Part shown: in pieces, positions 45,076 through 56,870 of the stretch
Layout of the letters: each line of letters starts with the position of its first letter
Numbering within the stretch: position 1 is the first letter of the stretch
DNA from: Aliidiomarina minuta
Lineage (GTDB): Bacteria; Pseudomonadota; Gammaproteobacteria; Enterobacterales; Alteromonadaceae
Direction: 5' to 3'
Length of the DNA stretch: 64,000 bases
NCBI RefSeq assembly: GCF_003987145.1
Contig: NZ_PIPL01000001.1
Location: forward strand, 992,001 to 1,056,000
Program-made: the position numbers and the translations under genes
The notes under the pieces: generated by a model
Database searches by the model: none
Seen by the model: only the letters and a program-made list of their open reading frames with translations
Told to the model about the DNA's origin: nothing

Positions 45076-45471
45076 TTAACCAGTGACGTTTTTATTTTCC
45101 TGCTTCCAGGCCTGCATACCGCCCGAAACCGAGAATACCTTGTTTAAACCCATATCCTGCAAAGCAGCGGCAGCCAATGCTGAACGCCCACCTGAACGGC
45201 AGATTAGATAGAGCGGGCGATCCTGCAACTGTTGCAACGCTACCTCAGGCGCACAACCACTGGCCGCAACCGCGGGATGGCTGCTCAATTGAAATTCAAG
45301 CACTCCACGAGGCAGGTTAATGGCCTCAGCGATGTGTCCCTCGGCATACTCCGCAGGCTCGCGTACATCAATAATCAATGCGTCATTATTGTCTAACTGA
45401 GCCAGGTCATCGGTACTCACTTCCTGAATTCGCTGCTTCACCTCAGCAACCAGTTGTTGAACTGTTTTCAT
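45076..45471 (-). CDS. Rhodanese-like sulfurtransferase
   Basis: A 131-residue single rhodanese domain. IIDVREPAEYAEGHIAEAINLPRG is the CH2A motif, and the active loop CRSGGR carries the catalytic Cys (YLICRSGGRSALAA), which accepts sulfane sulfur as a persulfide. No signal peptide, so it is cytoplasmic and positioned to take sulfur brought in by the co-encoded YeeE-type pair. AGGAGA precedes ATG at 45471. It lies 25 bases downstream of the TauE/SafE gene in the same operon. Confidence 0.93.
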   Translation of the reverse strand: MKTVQQLVAEVKQRIQEVSTDDLAQLDNNDALIIDVREPAEYAEGHIAEAINLPRGVLEFQLSSHPAVAASGCAPEVALQQLQDRPLYLICRSGGRSALAAAALQDMGLNKVFSVSGGMQAWKQENKNVTG

Positions 45472-45496
45472 AGCTATCTCCTGTTATTGCTAACAT

Positions 45497-46246
45497 TTAT
45501 AAAACGGATTGATAAATAACCACTATAGCCATGATCAGAAGGAAACCAGCAAAACCTTTTTGCAACTTTTCAGTTGCTAATCGCCGACCTATCCAACCTC
45601 CCGCATAGCTACCTATCGCACCTGCGAGAATCATGACCAAAATAACTTTCAAATCAAATTCGTAACCAGCCTGCTGCATAGGTACATAATACTGTGTAAA
45701 ACCAACCAATGACTTCATCGCAATAATAACCAGGCTGGTGGCTACTCCTACCGGAAGACTTAAACCACCAATCAGCACTAGCGCTGGCACAATAAGAAAA
45801 CCACCACCCACTCCGACAAAACCTGTGATAGCACCGACAGCCAAGCCTTCAAAAATAATTTTCAAAGGTTTTATTTTGCTAGCAGCGTTTAATTCAGGTA
45901 AGCGCGAACGCCACATGAAAACAGCCGCTACCGCCATCAAAAGAGCAAAAACAAGCAGCTGCCAGCGCGCATCAACGACCAGACCTGCTAAAGCGCCCAG
46001 CCAGGTACCAAAAATGCCAGGCACACCAAAATAAAGCACATGGCGCCAGCTAATAAGCCTTTTCCAGCCATTTTGCACCGACCCCAACAGGCTGATCCCA
46101 CCCACTATTAACAGCGAGGAGGCAATCGCCACCTGGGGATCCTGTCCCAGCAGGTACAACAGCACCGGTACCGTAAGTATCGAGCCTCCGGAGCCAAACA
46201 ACCCCAGACTCAGGCCTATTATTAAAGCACCTAAAAGAGCAGTCAC
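45497..46246 (-). CDS. TauE/SafE family permease, second copy, in sulfur operon
   Basis: Membrane permease with about eight helices and paired signatures GLSLGLFGSGGSILTVPVLLYLLG and GAITGFVGVGGGFLIVPALVLIGG. In this context sulfite export is likely, clearing the product of sulfane sulfur oxidation. The frame opens earlier at an ATG (46288), but that start would lie within the promoter and the 36-bp dyad. GTG at 46246 has GAGGAAT directly upstream and gives a normal N-terminus, so I chose it. First gene of the four-gene sulfur operon. Confidence 0.9.
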   Translation of the reverse strand: MTALLGALIIGLSLGLFGSGGSILTVPVLLYLLGQDPQVAIASSLLIVGGISLLGSVQNGWKRLISWRHVLYFGVPGIFGTWLGALAGLVVDARWQLLVFALLMAVAAVFMWRSRLPELNAASKIKPLKIIFEGLAVGAITGFVGVGGGFLIVPALVLIGGLSLPVGVATSLVIIAMKSLVGFTQYYVPMQQAGYEFDLKVILVMILAGAIGSYAGGWIGRRLATEKLQKGFAGFLLIMAIVVIYQSVL

Positions 46247-46267
46247 CGATAATTCCTCATTTCTTAT

Positions 46268-46303
46268 ATTCAATTTTGAAATATACATATTCCCAAATTG
46301 AAT
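46268..46303. promoter_or_regulatory. 36-bp near-perfect dyad, putative operator of the sulfur operon
   Basis: ATTCAATTT (46268-46276) and AAATTGAAT (46295-46303) form a perfect 9-bp inverted repeat. The dyad continues through the 18-bp centre, so 15 of 18 base pairs match over 36 bp, with mismatches only at pairs 46277/46294, 46279/46292 and 46285/46286. It covers the -10 box (46280-46285) and the spacer of the promoter reading into the TauE/SafE gene, as expected for a repressor site. ArsR-type sulfur sensors such as BigR bind AT-rich dyads of this kind, but no regulator gene is near. Confidence 0.65.
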
Positions 46304-46308
46304 TACAA
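46280..46308 (-). promoter_or_regulatory. Promoter of the sulfur operon
   Basis: On the minus strand, -35 TTGTAA (46303-46308), an exact 17-bp spacer, and -10 TATATT (46280-46285), about 33 bases before the GTG start. Almost fully covered by the 36-bp dyad. Confidence 0.6.
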
Positions 46309-46333
46309 GTTTTTCATTAACAGTCAGAAGTAA

Positions 46334-47065
46334 TTATTTGAAGTGGCTACGTGCCTGCGCCGTACCCGGCACCTGCGCTGGCTGAGCAAAACGTAAAAAA
46401 GAAGGTTGCAGTTTCAACGGAAAGACCCGCTTCCGCGCCACTATGTAATAGCAACATCTTAATACAGGAGCTTGCTGCAGCAGCCAACTAGTGCCCCGCT
46501 CCGGGTCTTTGGATAAAGAGCTTAATGCACTGTTACCCAGGTATCCTTCAACCACGACCTCGTAATTCAATAAACCAAGCCAGTCCTGAATACGCCCTTT
46601 GCTAAAGTAGCGCCCAGACCAAGGCGGTCGATGCCGATTACCAGGCCAGAGTCCGGTCAGGCTAGCCAGGCTAAGCGGGTTATACAAAGTCAGTACCATA
46701 TAGCCATCAAAGGCTAAGACACGGTCAGCTTCACGCAGCACCTGATGCGGGTCTTTCTGGTATTCCAGAACATGAGCCATCACCACGATGTCGATACTGC
46801 GACGGGCGAATGGCAAAGCACTCAGATCCGCCCGGACTCTGGCATCACTGCTGTTATGCACAGTGATTTTTTCAATTGCTTTACAGCCTCCGGCAACACC
46901 ATTGCTCAATGGGCCCAGTTGCAAAGCATAATTGCCGGCCATGCTTGCCCAGTGAGGTTGTAAGGCCTCCCGTTGTAGCCGTTGTAGCCACTTTCCATGC
47001 GGCAATTGTTGCCAGCTTTTGGGTGACGTCAGGACCTGCTCTATCAGAGCGGGTTTTATTAGCAT
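46334..47065 (-). CDS. yafS: YafS-like class I SAM-dependent methyltransferase
   Basis: A 243-residue methyltransferase. The fold core shows the motif ADLSALPFARRSIDIVVMAHVLEYQKDPHQVLREADRVL, typical of methyltransferase type 11 and YafS, followed by GYMVLTLYNPLSL. The glycine-rich SAM loop is weak (LGPLSNGVAGGCKAIEKI), as in other YafS proteins. The substrate is unknown. ATG at 47065 has AAGGGG eight bases upstream. A longer frame to 47131 has no such support. Divergent from gloB, as in E. coli. Confidence 0.85.
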   Translation of the reverse strand: MLIKPALIEQVLTSPKSWQQLPHGKWLQRLQREALQPHWASMAGNYALQLGPLSNGVAGGCKAIEKITVHNSSDARVRADLSALPFARRSIDIVVMAHVLEYQKDPHQVLREADRVLAFDGYMVLTLYNPLSLASLTGLWPGNRHRPPWSGRYFSKGRIQDWLGLLNYEVVVEGYLGNSALSSLSKDPERGTSWLLQQAPVLRCCYYIVARKRVFPLKLQPSFLRFAQPAQVPGTAQARSHFK

Positions 47066-47114
47066 GCGAAAGCCCCTTATACTAAGGTTTTTAAAGCAAG
47101 CAGGAATGACCATT

Positions 47115-47882
47115 ATGCATATACATGCCATACCAGCTTTTAACGATAACTATATCTGGATTCTGCAGCCAAAAGACAGTACTCAATGCGTCATTGTAGA
47201 CCCCGGTGATGCCCAGCCTGTAATGAAGTTTTTAGCAGAGCATCAATTAACCCCGGCAGCTTTGCTTATTACCCATCACCACCATGACCATACAGGCGGT
47301 ATTCAGGCACTCACTGATCGTTATGCTATGCCTGTCTATGGTCCGGCAGAAGAAGATATCAGCGGCGTTACCGATAAGCTCAGGGGTGGTGACTCCCTGC
47401 CGCTAACCGTACTCAACCTGACTTTTAATATTATCGACTGCCCGGGTCACACTAACGGCCATATTGCTTTTTATTCTGCACCCTTGCTATTTTGTGGCGA
47501 TACTTTATTTTCTGCAGGATGTGGCCGTATGTTTGAAGGCACTCCTGAGCAATTTATAAAAAGCTTACGCCGCTTTAAAGCACTGCCGGACGAGACTCTG
47601 GTATACTGCGCCCATGAATATACTGCGGCTAATCTTGAGTTTGCAAAAGCAGTGGAACCGGATAACCAGGCAATATCCAGCCATCAACAATGGGTAGCAG
47701 AACGTCGACAGGCGAATGAGATTACTGTGCCATCCACGCTCCGGCTGGAACGCAAAATTAATCCTTTCCTGCGTTGCCATTTGTTCAGTGTGCAGCAATC
47801 AGCTCAACGGTACGCACAGACTTCATTAGCCGACGAAGTTGAAGTGTTTGCCTGTATTCGCGAATGGAAAGATAATTTCTGA
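47115..47882 (+). CDS. gloB: Hydroxyacylglutathione hydrolase (glyoxalase II)
   Basis: Hydrolyses S-lactoylglutathione to D-lactate and glutathione, the second step of methylglyoxal detoxification. The metallo-beta-lactamase motif THHHHDHTGG (residues 53-62) and GHTNGHIAF, CGDTLF and CAHEYT supply the binuclear metal site. The ATG at 47115 follows CAGGA at good distance and yields 255 residues, the usual size. The frame opens at 47019, inside the divergent methyltransferase start region, which is too early. Confidence 0.95.
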   Translation: MHIHAIPAFNDNYIWILQPKDSTQCVIVDPGDAQPVMKFLAEHQLTPAALLITHHHHDHTGGIQALTDRYAMPVYGPAEEDISGVTDKLRGGDSLPLTVLNLTFNIIDCPGHTNGHIAFYSAPLLFCGDTLFSAGCGRMFEGTPEQFIKSLRRFKALPDETLVYCAHEYTAANLEFAKAVEPDNQAISSHQQWVAERRQANEITVPSTLRLERKINPFLRCHLFSVQQSAQRYAQTSLADEVEVFACIREWKDNF

Positions 47883-47999
47883 TTGCCTGAAAATTGCCTA
47901 TTGGCCCAAGAATTGCTTAAGATAACGGCGCAGGATGCGCTGAATAATTATATGCGGGAATTTTGACATTAAAGCGGTGCGCTAAAATAAAGGTCTTCT

Positions 48000-49607
48000 A
48001 TGAAAAAACTTTGTATCACTATGCTTGGCACTTTGTTGCTTTCCGGCTGCCAGGCTACACATTGGGTAAATGATTACCTCACCTCAGAACCCTATACTAC
48101 TGAGGATAAGACCCATGAAATGAATGAAGGCCTGGCTTTGTATGCGCTGAATGCTCCCAGTCATGAACAGCCGCCAGCGCAGGGTTCAACCTCGTTGTCA
48201 CCGCAGCAACAGGCTGACCTGTGGGACCGGATTCGATTACAAATGCAATTGGATATACCGCAGAATGAGCGGGTACTTACCCACCTGAACTGGTACAAAA
48301 GACACCCTAATTATATTGACCGCGTGGCTCAGCGAGCGGCGCCATTTCTATACCTGATTGTCGAAGAAATTGAAAAACGTGACTTGCCTCTGGAACTGGT
48401 AATGGTCCCTGTCGTCGAAAGCGCTTACGACACCTTTGCCTACTCGCATGGCAGCGCGTCAGGAATTTGGCAGTTCATTCCAAGCACCGCCACTCATTAC
48501 GGCCTGGATATCAACTGGTGGTACGATGGACGCCGCGATATCATGGCTTCAACTGAAACCGCTTTGGATTACCTGGAACGATTACACCGCATTTTCGACG
48601 GTGACTGGTTGCACGCCATAGCGGCTTATAATGGCGGCCAGGGCCGTGTTGCTAATGCAATTCGAGCCAATCGACAGGCCGGCAAAGATACTGATTTCTG
48701 GTCTCTCAGCCTGCCCCGTGAAACACAAAACTATGTGCCTAAGGTTCTGGCCCTGTCAGAATTGCTACTGAACAGCAATGAACATGATATGAACTGGCGC
48801 TACGTAGCTAATCAGCCAGTAACCACCATTATAGATGTAGGACAACAAATAGATCTGGCGCAGGCCGCTGAAATGTCAGGCATGACACTGGCTGAACTGC
48901 ATCGATTTAACTCCGGTTATAATCGTTGGGCCACCAGCCCCGATGGTCCCCACCATCTTTTATTGCCCATCGCTAATGCGGAGCAATTCAGTCAGCAAAT
49001 GGGCGCAACCGACCCTCAGGACTGGGTCAACTGGCAACGCCATGAAGTTCAACGTGGTGAAAGCCTGATTGTGATAGCTAACCGATACGGCACCACCACC
49101 CGGGCAATCCAGCTGGCTAATGATATTGACGGTCATGTTATCCGTCAGGGCGACCACCTGATGATCCCAGTGTCCTCCCTTGATTTAACCGAATACACAC
49201 TCACCGCTGAACAACGCCGTACCAGCAGTCAGAATCGTTCCCGCGGTAACCACCGCATTGATCACCAGGTAAAATCCGGCGACACCTTATGGGATCTCAG
49301 CCGTACTTATCAGGTGCCAATACGTAGTCTGGCCAGCTGGAATAATATGGCACCTGGCGACTTTTTACGTCCAGGGCAAACTCTGGCTATCTGGCGCGAC
49401 GAACGTCCTACCAGCAGTCAACGTGAAGCCGTAGTGCGCACGGTACAATACCGGGTGCGTTCAGGTGACTCACTGGACCGTATTGCCAACCGTTTCAGTG
49501 TCAGCATTGCTGACATCGAACGCTGGAATCAGATTAGCCGTGATCGCTTCCTGCAACCTGGTCAACAACTGACACTTTATGTTGATGTAACCCGGGTTAA
49601 TATTTAA
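48000..49607 (+). CDS. mltD: Membrane-bound lytic murein transglycosylase D
   Basis: Lipoprotein (lipobox LLSGC, Cys17) that cleaves peptidoglycan glycan strands to 1,6-anhydro products. The GH23 domain (about 115-280) has the catalytic Glu140 in VPVVESAYD, then GSASGIWQFIP and AAYNGGQGRV. Three LysM peptidoglycan-binding repeats follow, starting with HEVQRGESL, HQVKSGDTL and YRVRSGDSL, which differs from the two of E. coli MltD. Downstream of gloB, as in E. coli. A clear -35 TTGACA lies about 30 bases upstream, but its -10 is uncertain. Confidence 0.95.
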   Translation: MKKLCITMLGTLLLSGCQATHWVNDYLTSEPYTTEDKTHEMNEGLALYALNAPSHEQPPAQGSTSLSPQQQADLWDRIRLQMQLDIPQNERVLTHLNWYKRHPNYIDRVAQRAAPFLYLIVEEIEKRDLPLELVMVPVVESAYDTFAYSHGSASGIWQFIPSTATHYGLDINWWYDGRRDIMASTETALDYLERLHRIFDGDWLHAIAAYNGGQGRVANAIRANRQAGKDTDFWSLSLPRETQNYVPKVLALSELLLNSNEHDMNWRYVANQPVTTIIDVGQQIDLAQAAEMSGMTLAELHRFNSGYNRWATSPDGPHHLLLPIANAEQFSQQMGATDPQDWVNWQRHEVQRGESLIVIANRYGTTTRAIQLANDIDGHVIRQGDHLMIPVSSLDLTEYTLTAEQRRTSSQNRSRGNHRIDHQVKSGDTLWDLSRTYQVPIRSLASWNNMAPGDFLRPGQTLAIWRDERPTSSQREAVVRTVQYRVRSGDSLDRIANRFSVSIADIERWNQISRDRFLQPGQQLTLYVDVTRVNI

Positions 49608-49609
49608 TT

Positions 49610-50122
49610 ATGAAGTTGTTTATCGCTACGCTATGTTGCGCATTGTTCTTCGGGTTGTTTCTGACGCCCGTTAATGCCGAAACTGCTGACCGGGGCTTTT
49701 CCTACCGTATGACAGGAACAGTAACCACTATGGACGGGCAACAGAGCGACATTAATATGCTGCTAGGCTTTCAGGAAAATAGCAGAGGCTGGTATTTTCG
49801 CGCGGGTTCTGAGCAGTTGTATATGAAAAAACCGCCAAAAGCATATAACCTGATTATTAATCTGGATGGTCGCGGACAAGCTTTTGTCAGCGACTTTAGC
49901 CAGAAGCCGGTTACTCATTTTCAAATCAACATCGAAGATTACGAAATAGAGCTTTTTCAGGCCAGCGACATTGCCTACGGCATGCGGTTGCGTATTAATG
50001 ATCGCCAGTTCCTCTTCGATAGCGCTCACCCACGTATTCGATTTGAGCTTAGTGAAGAGGGTCTGGGTCATGTTATTGCTGAAAGCACCTTACGCGATCT
50101 GTCCATTCGCCGCGCCAATTAA
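49610..50122 (+). CDS. Small exported protein of unknown function
   Basis: A 170-residue protein with a signal peptide (about 1-23, ending NAETAD), followed by a beta-rich domain with alternating pattern such as GFSYRMTGTVTTMDGQQSDINMLLGF and MRLRINDRQFLFDSAHPRIRFEL. I do not recognise the family. It begins 2 bases after the mltD stop, so it is probably co-translated with mltD and may be periplasmic and linked to cell-wall turnover. No catalytic motif is evident. Confidence 0.75.
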   Translation: MKLFIATLCCALFFGLFLTPVNAETADRGFSYRMTGTVTTMDGQQSDINMLLGFQENSRGWYFRAGSEQLYMKKPPKAYNLIINLDGRGQAFVSDFSQKPVTHFQINIEDYEIELFQASDIAYGMRLRINDRQFLFDSAHPRIRFELSEEGLGHVIAESTLRDLSIRRAN

Positions 50123-50141
50123 GCAGGCACGGCTAATGGTT

Positions 50142-53191
<3,050 letters not shown>

Positions 53192-53213
53192 CTTTACATC
53201 AAACCTTTTATTA

Positions 53214-56200
53214 TCAGGAGGCTTCGGCCATTGCTACGGCTTCGTCGACGTCTACAGCCACCAAGCGACTGACGCCAGGTTCCTGCATGGTTACACCGGC
53301 CAGATGTGAGGCCATTTCCATAGCTATTTTATTATGACTAATATAAATAAACTGCACTGATTCTGACATTTCCTGCACCAAACGGCAAAACCGGCCCACG
53401 TTGGCATCGTCCAGCGGCGCATCCACTTCGTCCAGTAAGCAAAAAGGTGCTGGATTAAGACGAAATATAGCAAATACCAGCGATAAAGCGGTAAGTGCCT
53501 TCTCTCCTCCGGAGAGCAGGTGAATAGTGCTGTTCTTCTTGCCTGGCGGGCGCGCCATTATAGTCACGCCAGTTTCCAGCAGGTCTTCATCGGTCAGTGC
53601 CAGATAAGCACTGCCACCCCCGAATACTTTAGGAAATAACTGCCCTAAGTCGCTATTTACCTGATCGAAAGTTTTGCGAAAACGTTGGCGGGTTTCTTTA
53701 TCTATTTTCTTAATAGCGTCTTCCAGCAAAGCCAGGGAAGCCTGCAGATCGTCATACTGATTATCTAAATAAGCTTTACGTTCTGCCTGAGCTTCAGCTT
53801 CTTCGATAGCCGCCAGATTAATAGCACCCAGTTGCTGCAGCGACCGGGCTATTTTATCCAGCCGTTGTTGCCAGCTATTTTCTTCCGCTTCTTCAGGCAT
53901 AGCTTCAAGCACTGCCTTCAGGTTATAACCAGTTTCCTGCAGACCTTCCAGTAAACTATGCCCGCGCTCGCGGGAAGCCGCCAGTTCCATTTTGCTGGCC
54001 TCTACTTTCTCGCGCTGCTGATTGATTTTATCCAGCACACCCTGCTGCCCCTGAGTTAATACACCCAGCTCCTGTTCAACTGCAGCCAGTTTTTCTGCAA
54101 CTTCATTTTTTGCCAGTTCAACTTCTTCCCGTCGTGCCAGCGCAATAGCCAGGTCTTCTTCCAACTGCGCAATATCATCGCCCTGTTCTTCATGCTGCAA
54201 ACTATGCAACTTCTCCTGCAACTGCTGCAACTGATTTTCAGTGCGCTTACCGGCCTGCTTTAAGTGTTGCTCACTATTGCTTAGCTGCTGCACCCGCAGC
54301 TGTAGCTCATGGCGCTGTTGTTGCACCTGTTGCTGCTGTTCCCGGGCTTGCTGCAGTTCGGCCCGCTTTTGCTCGCCCTGCTGCTGGTAATCCGTTTGTT
54401 CGGGTTCGTCAGCAGCTAACTGCTCTGTCAGAATAGCCTGTTCATCTTCTATCATAAGCAAGCGTTCATGCTGCTCAGCCAGACTCAGGTCGAGCTCTTC
54501 CTGTGTTGCTGAAAGTTCGTCCCGACGTTTATCAGCTTGCGCCAGCTCCCGGGTTATTGACTGCTCGCGGGCCTGCAAAGCAGCCAGCTGTTGTTGTTCT
54601 GCCATTAGCTGCTGACGCTGTTTCTGCAGCTGCACACGAAGTTGCTGCTGGCGTTCCAGTAAATTCTTCTTTTGCTGCTGTAAAGCTTCGGCCTCTGACT
54701 GCAGCTTTTGTTGCTGCGCAACCACATGGTCGTGTGTTTGCTGCCACACCAACTGACTGTCCTCTTCCTGTTGACCGTCACCCACCAACCAGTCCCGGCC
54801 AAACTGACGACCATCTTTAAGCACTACCCGCTGCGCCTTGTTCTGGCTTAATAACTGCTGAGCCTGTTCCTCATCGTCAGCTACCTGCACTTCCTGCAAC
54901 AACGATAAATAGCGAGCGTCTCCCTGTACTTTTTCCGCCAGACTACCCGCTGGTGGCAACTGAGCAGGCTGCACAAACAACAGGCGACCACTGTCACTGC
55001 CTTGTGGCAAGCCGGATACCGGTTCTAACACCACCGGAGCCTGTAACCAGGGTCCTGCGATAGCTTCTACCGCCAGTTTCCATTCATCATCAGTTTTTAA
55101 AATATGCAGCAGGCTTTTGCTGTGTTTTTTATCGGCCAGCCATTGCCCGGCTTGTTGCGAAACAGGTTTGTTTGCGCTCGCTAACAACTGCTCTAAGGAT
55201 GAAGCCCGCCCTGACAACTGCTGTACTTCCTGCTGCTGCCGATGCAGCTCATCCTGCAAGGCCTCAAGCTGCGCATCCACCTGCTGCTGTTTACCTTCGG
55301 CCTGCGCCAGTTCTTGCCGGGCCTCCGTGCACTGCTGTTCCTGCTGTCTCACATTCTGCTGCAGTTCCGTAGCATCTTTTTGCAATTGCCCGGTATCCAG
55401 CTCCTGCAGCTGTTTTTGCAACTGGTCCATTTGCTGCTGCAAACGAGAACATAAAACCTGAATACCTTGCTGTTCGGTAACAAGTACCCGCTGCTGTTGT
55501 TCCTTGGCCGCACGCTGCTGTTGTATACTCTGCTGCTGATGCTGCCAGCTTTGGTAGTCATCATCCAGCTGCGCAACTTTATCGCCAACTTCCATCGAAG
55601 CGGCTTCCGCCAGTTCCATTTCAGGTTCAAGCTCTGCAAGCTGGGTTTGTATCAACTCAAGCTCCTGCTGTTCTTCTTCCTGATGTTGTCGAAGCTGAGT
55701 TAGCTGAATACGCCCTTCGTCTTCTTCACGACGCCTTTTATCTGACAACTGGCGCTGGTGCTGAATATTCTGCTCAAGGCGGGTGATATCATTGTTGGCC
55801 TGATAAAAAGATTGCTGCGACTCATCAAAGCTATTTTTTAGTTCCTGCTGAGTATCCCGTAATTGGTGCTGACCACGCTCCGTTCCGCGTTGTTCAGCCA
55901 CCCAACGCTCCAGCTCGGTCTGCTGCTCACGCAACTGCTCTTCTACGCGGTCGCACTGCTGCTGATAATGCAGCCATTTAAGCGCCTGCAATTGTGCCTT
56001 GAGGGTTCGCTCTTCCGCTTTAAGCTCTTTATAACGTTTAGCGGCAGCCGCCTGGCGCTGTAATTTATGCAATTGACTGGTCAGTTCTTCACGCACGTCC
56101 GTCAGGCGTTCAAGGTTGTCCCGGGTGCGCTGCATACGATTCTCGGTATCCCGGCGACGCTCTTTGTATTTGGAAATGCCGGCTGCTTCCTCAATGAAAA

Positions 56201-56684
56201 CACGCAATTCCTGAGGACGTGATTCAATTAAACGGGAAATCATGCCCTGCTCAATAATAGCGTAACTGCGTGGACCAAGGCCGGTTCCCAGAAAGAGATC
56301 GGTGATATCACGACGCCGGCACTTAGTGCCATTCAGAAAATAATTCGACTGCGCTTCACGGGTAACCAGACGTTTAACCGATATCTCCTGATAACTGCCA
56401 TACTCACCCTGTAAGCGACCACTACTGTTGTCAAATACCAGCTCAACACTGGCTTGAGAAACCGGTTTGCGGGACGTAGACCCGTTAAAAATAACATCCG
56501 TCATCGCATCGCCACGCAGGTTTTTAGCCGAACTTTCGCCCAGCACCCAGCGCACCGCATCAATCACGTTAGACTTACCACAGCCGTTCGGCCCGACAAC
56601 GCAGGTCATCTGCTCGGGAAAAGGAACTTTAGTGGCGTCAACAAAAGACTTAAAGCCAACCAGTTTTATATGTTTTAAACGCAT
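53214..56684 (-). CDS. smc: Chromosome partition protein SMC
   Basis: A 1156-residue SMC ATPase of the condensin type. The Walker A GPNGCGKSN is near residue 32-40, the signature motif LLSGGEKALTALSL and Walker B FCLLDEVDAPLDDAN lie at the C-terminus, and two very long coiled coils (about 170-500 and 660-990) flank a hinge. The coiled coil is exceptionally Gln-rich, with long runs of CAG and CAA codons. Unlike E. coli, which uses MukB, this lineage keeps true SMC; ScpA and ScpB are not in the window. First gene of the smc-zipA-ligA operon. Confidence 0.97.
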   Translation of the reverse strand: MRLKHIKLVGFKSFVDATKVPFPEQMTCVVGPNGCGKSNVIDAVRWVLGESSAKNLRGDAMTDVIFNGSTSRKPVSQASVELVFDNSSGRLQGEYGSYQEISVKRLVTREAQSNYFLNGTKCRRRDITDLFLGTGLGPRSYAIIEQGMISRLIESRPQELRVFIEEAAGISKYKERRRDTENRMQRTRDNLERLTDVREELTSQLHKLQRQAAAAKRYKELKAEERTLKAQLQALKWLHYQQQCDRVEEQLREQQTELERWVAEQRGTERGQHQLRDTQQELKNSFDESQQSFYQANNDITRLEQNIQHQRQLSDKRRREEDEGRIQLTQLRQHQEEEQQELELIQTQLAELEPEMELAEAASMEVGDKVAQLDDDYQSWQHQQQSIQQQRAAKEQQQRVLVTEQQGIQVLCSRLQQQMDQLQKQLQELDTGQLQKDATELQQNVRQQEQQCTEARQELAQAEGKQQQVDAQLEALQDELHRQQQEVQQLSGRASSLEQLLASANKPVSQQAGQWLADKKHSKSLLHILKTDDEWKLAVEAIAGPWLQAPVVLEPVSGLPQGSDSGRLLFVQPAQLPPAGSLAEKVQGDARYLSLLQEVQVADDEEQAQQLLSQNKAQRVVLKDGRQFGRDWLVGDGQQEEDSQLVWQQTHDHVVAQQQKLQSEAEALQQQKKNLLERQQQLRVQLQKQRQQLMAEQQQLAALQAREQSITRELAQADKRRDELSATQEELDLSLAEQHERLLMIEDEQAILTEQLAADEPEQTDYQQQGEQKRAELQQAREQQQQVQQQRHELQLRVQQLSNSEQHLKQAGKRTENQLQQLQEKLHSLQHEEQGDDIAQLEEDLAIALARREEVELAKNEVAEKLAAVEQELGVLTQGQQGVLDKINQQREKVEASKMELAASRERGHSLLEGLQETGYNLKAVLEAMPEEAEENSWQQRLDKIARSLQQLGAINLAAIEEAEAQAERKAYLDNQYDDLQASLALLEDAIKKIDKETRQRFRKTFDQVNSDLGQLFPKVFGGGSAYLALTDEDLLETGVTIMARPPGKKNSTIHLLSGGEKALTALSLVFAIFRLNPAPFCLLDEVDAPLDDANVGRFCRLVQEMSESVQFIYISHNKIAMEMASHLAGVTMQEPGVSRLVAVDVDEAVAMAEAS

Positions 56685-56870
56685 TGCTTCAGCTTATGGC
56701 CTGGCTAACTAATAAACCTTAGTCTAGCGGTAAAGTGATGTTCACTACAACTCTCGAAAGATGTAAAAAATAAGGCCGCTGATTGCAGCCGTGACAGCAA
56801 AAGTTTATTATTAGCCGCTTCCGGGTCATCGCCTTTATTTTCTCAGTATTCGCACTCAGGGAGGTCAGTA

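Noticed and set aside
47883..47999. Consensus TTGACA before mltD taken as a full promoter
   Set aside because: No acceptable -10 lies 16-18 bases downstream; the only good TAAAAT is 14 bases away, so I did not annotate it.
55117..55461. Cysteine/serine-rich 114-residue frame antisense to smc
   Set aside because: The Cys and Ser runs are the reverse complement of the CAG/CAA glutamine codons of the SMC coiled coil, not a real Cys-rich protein.
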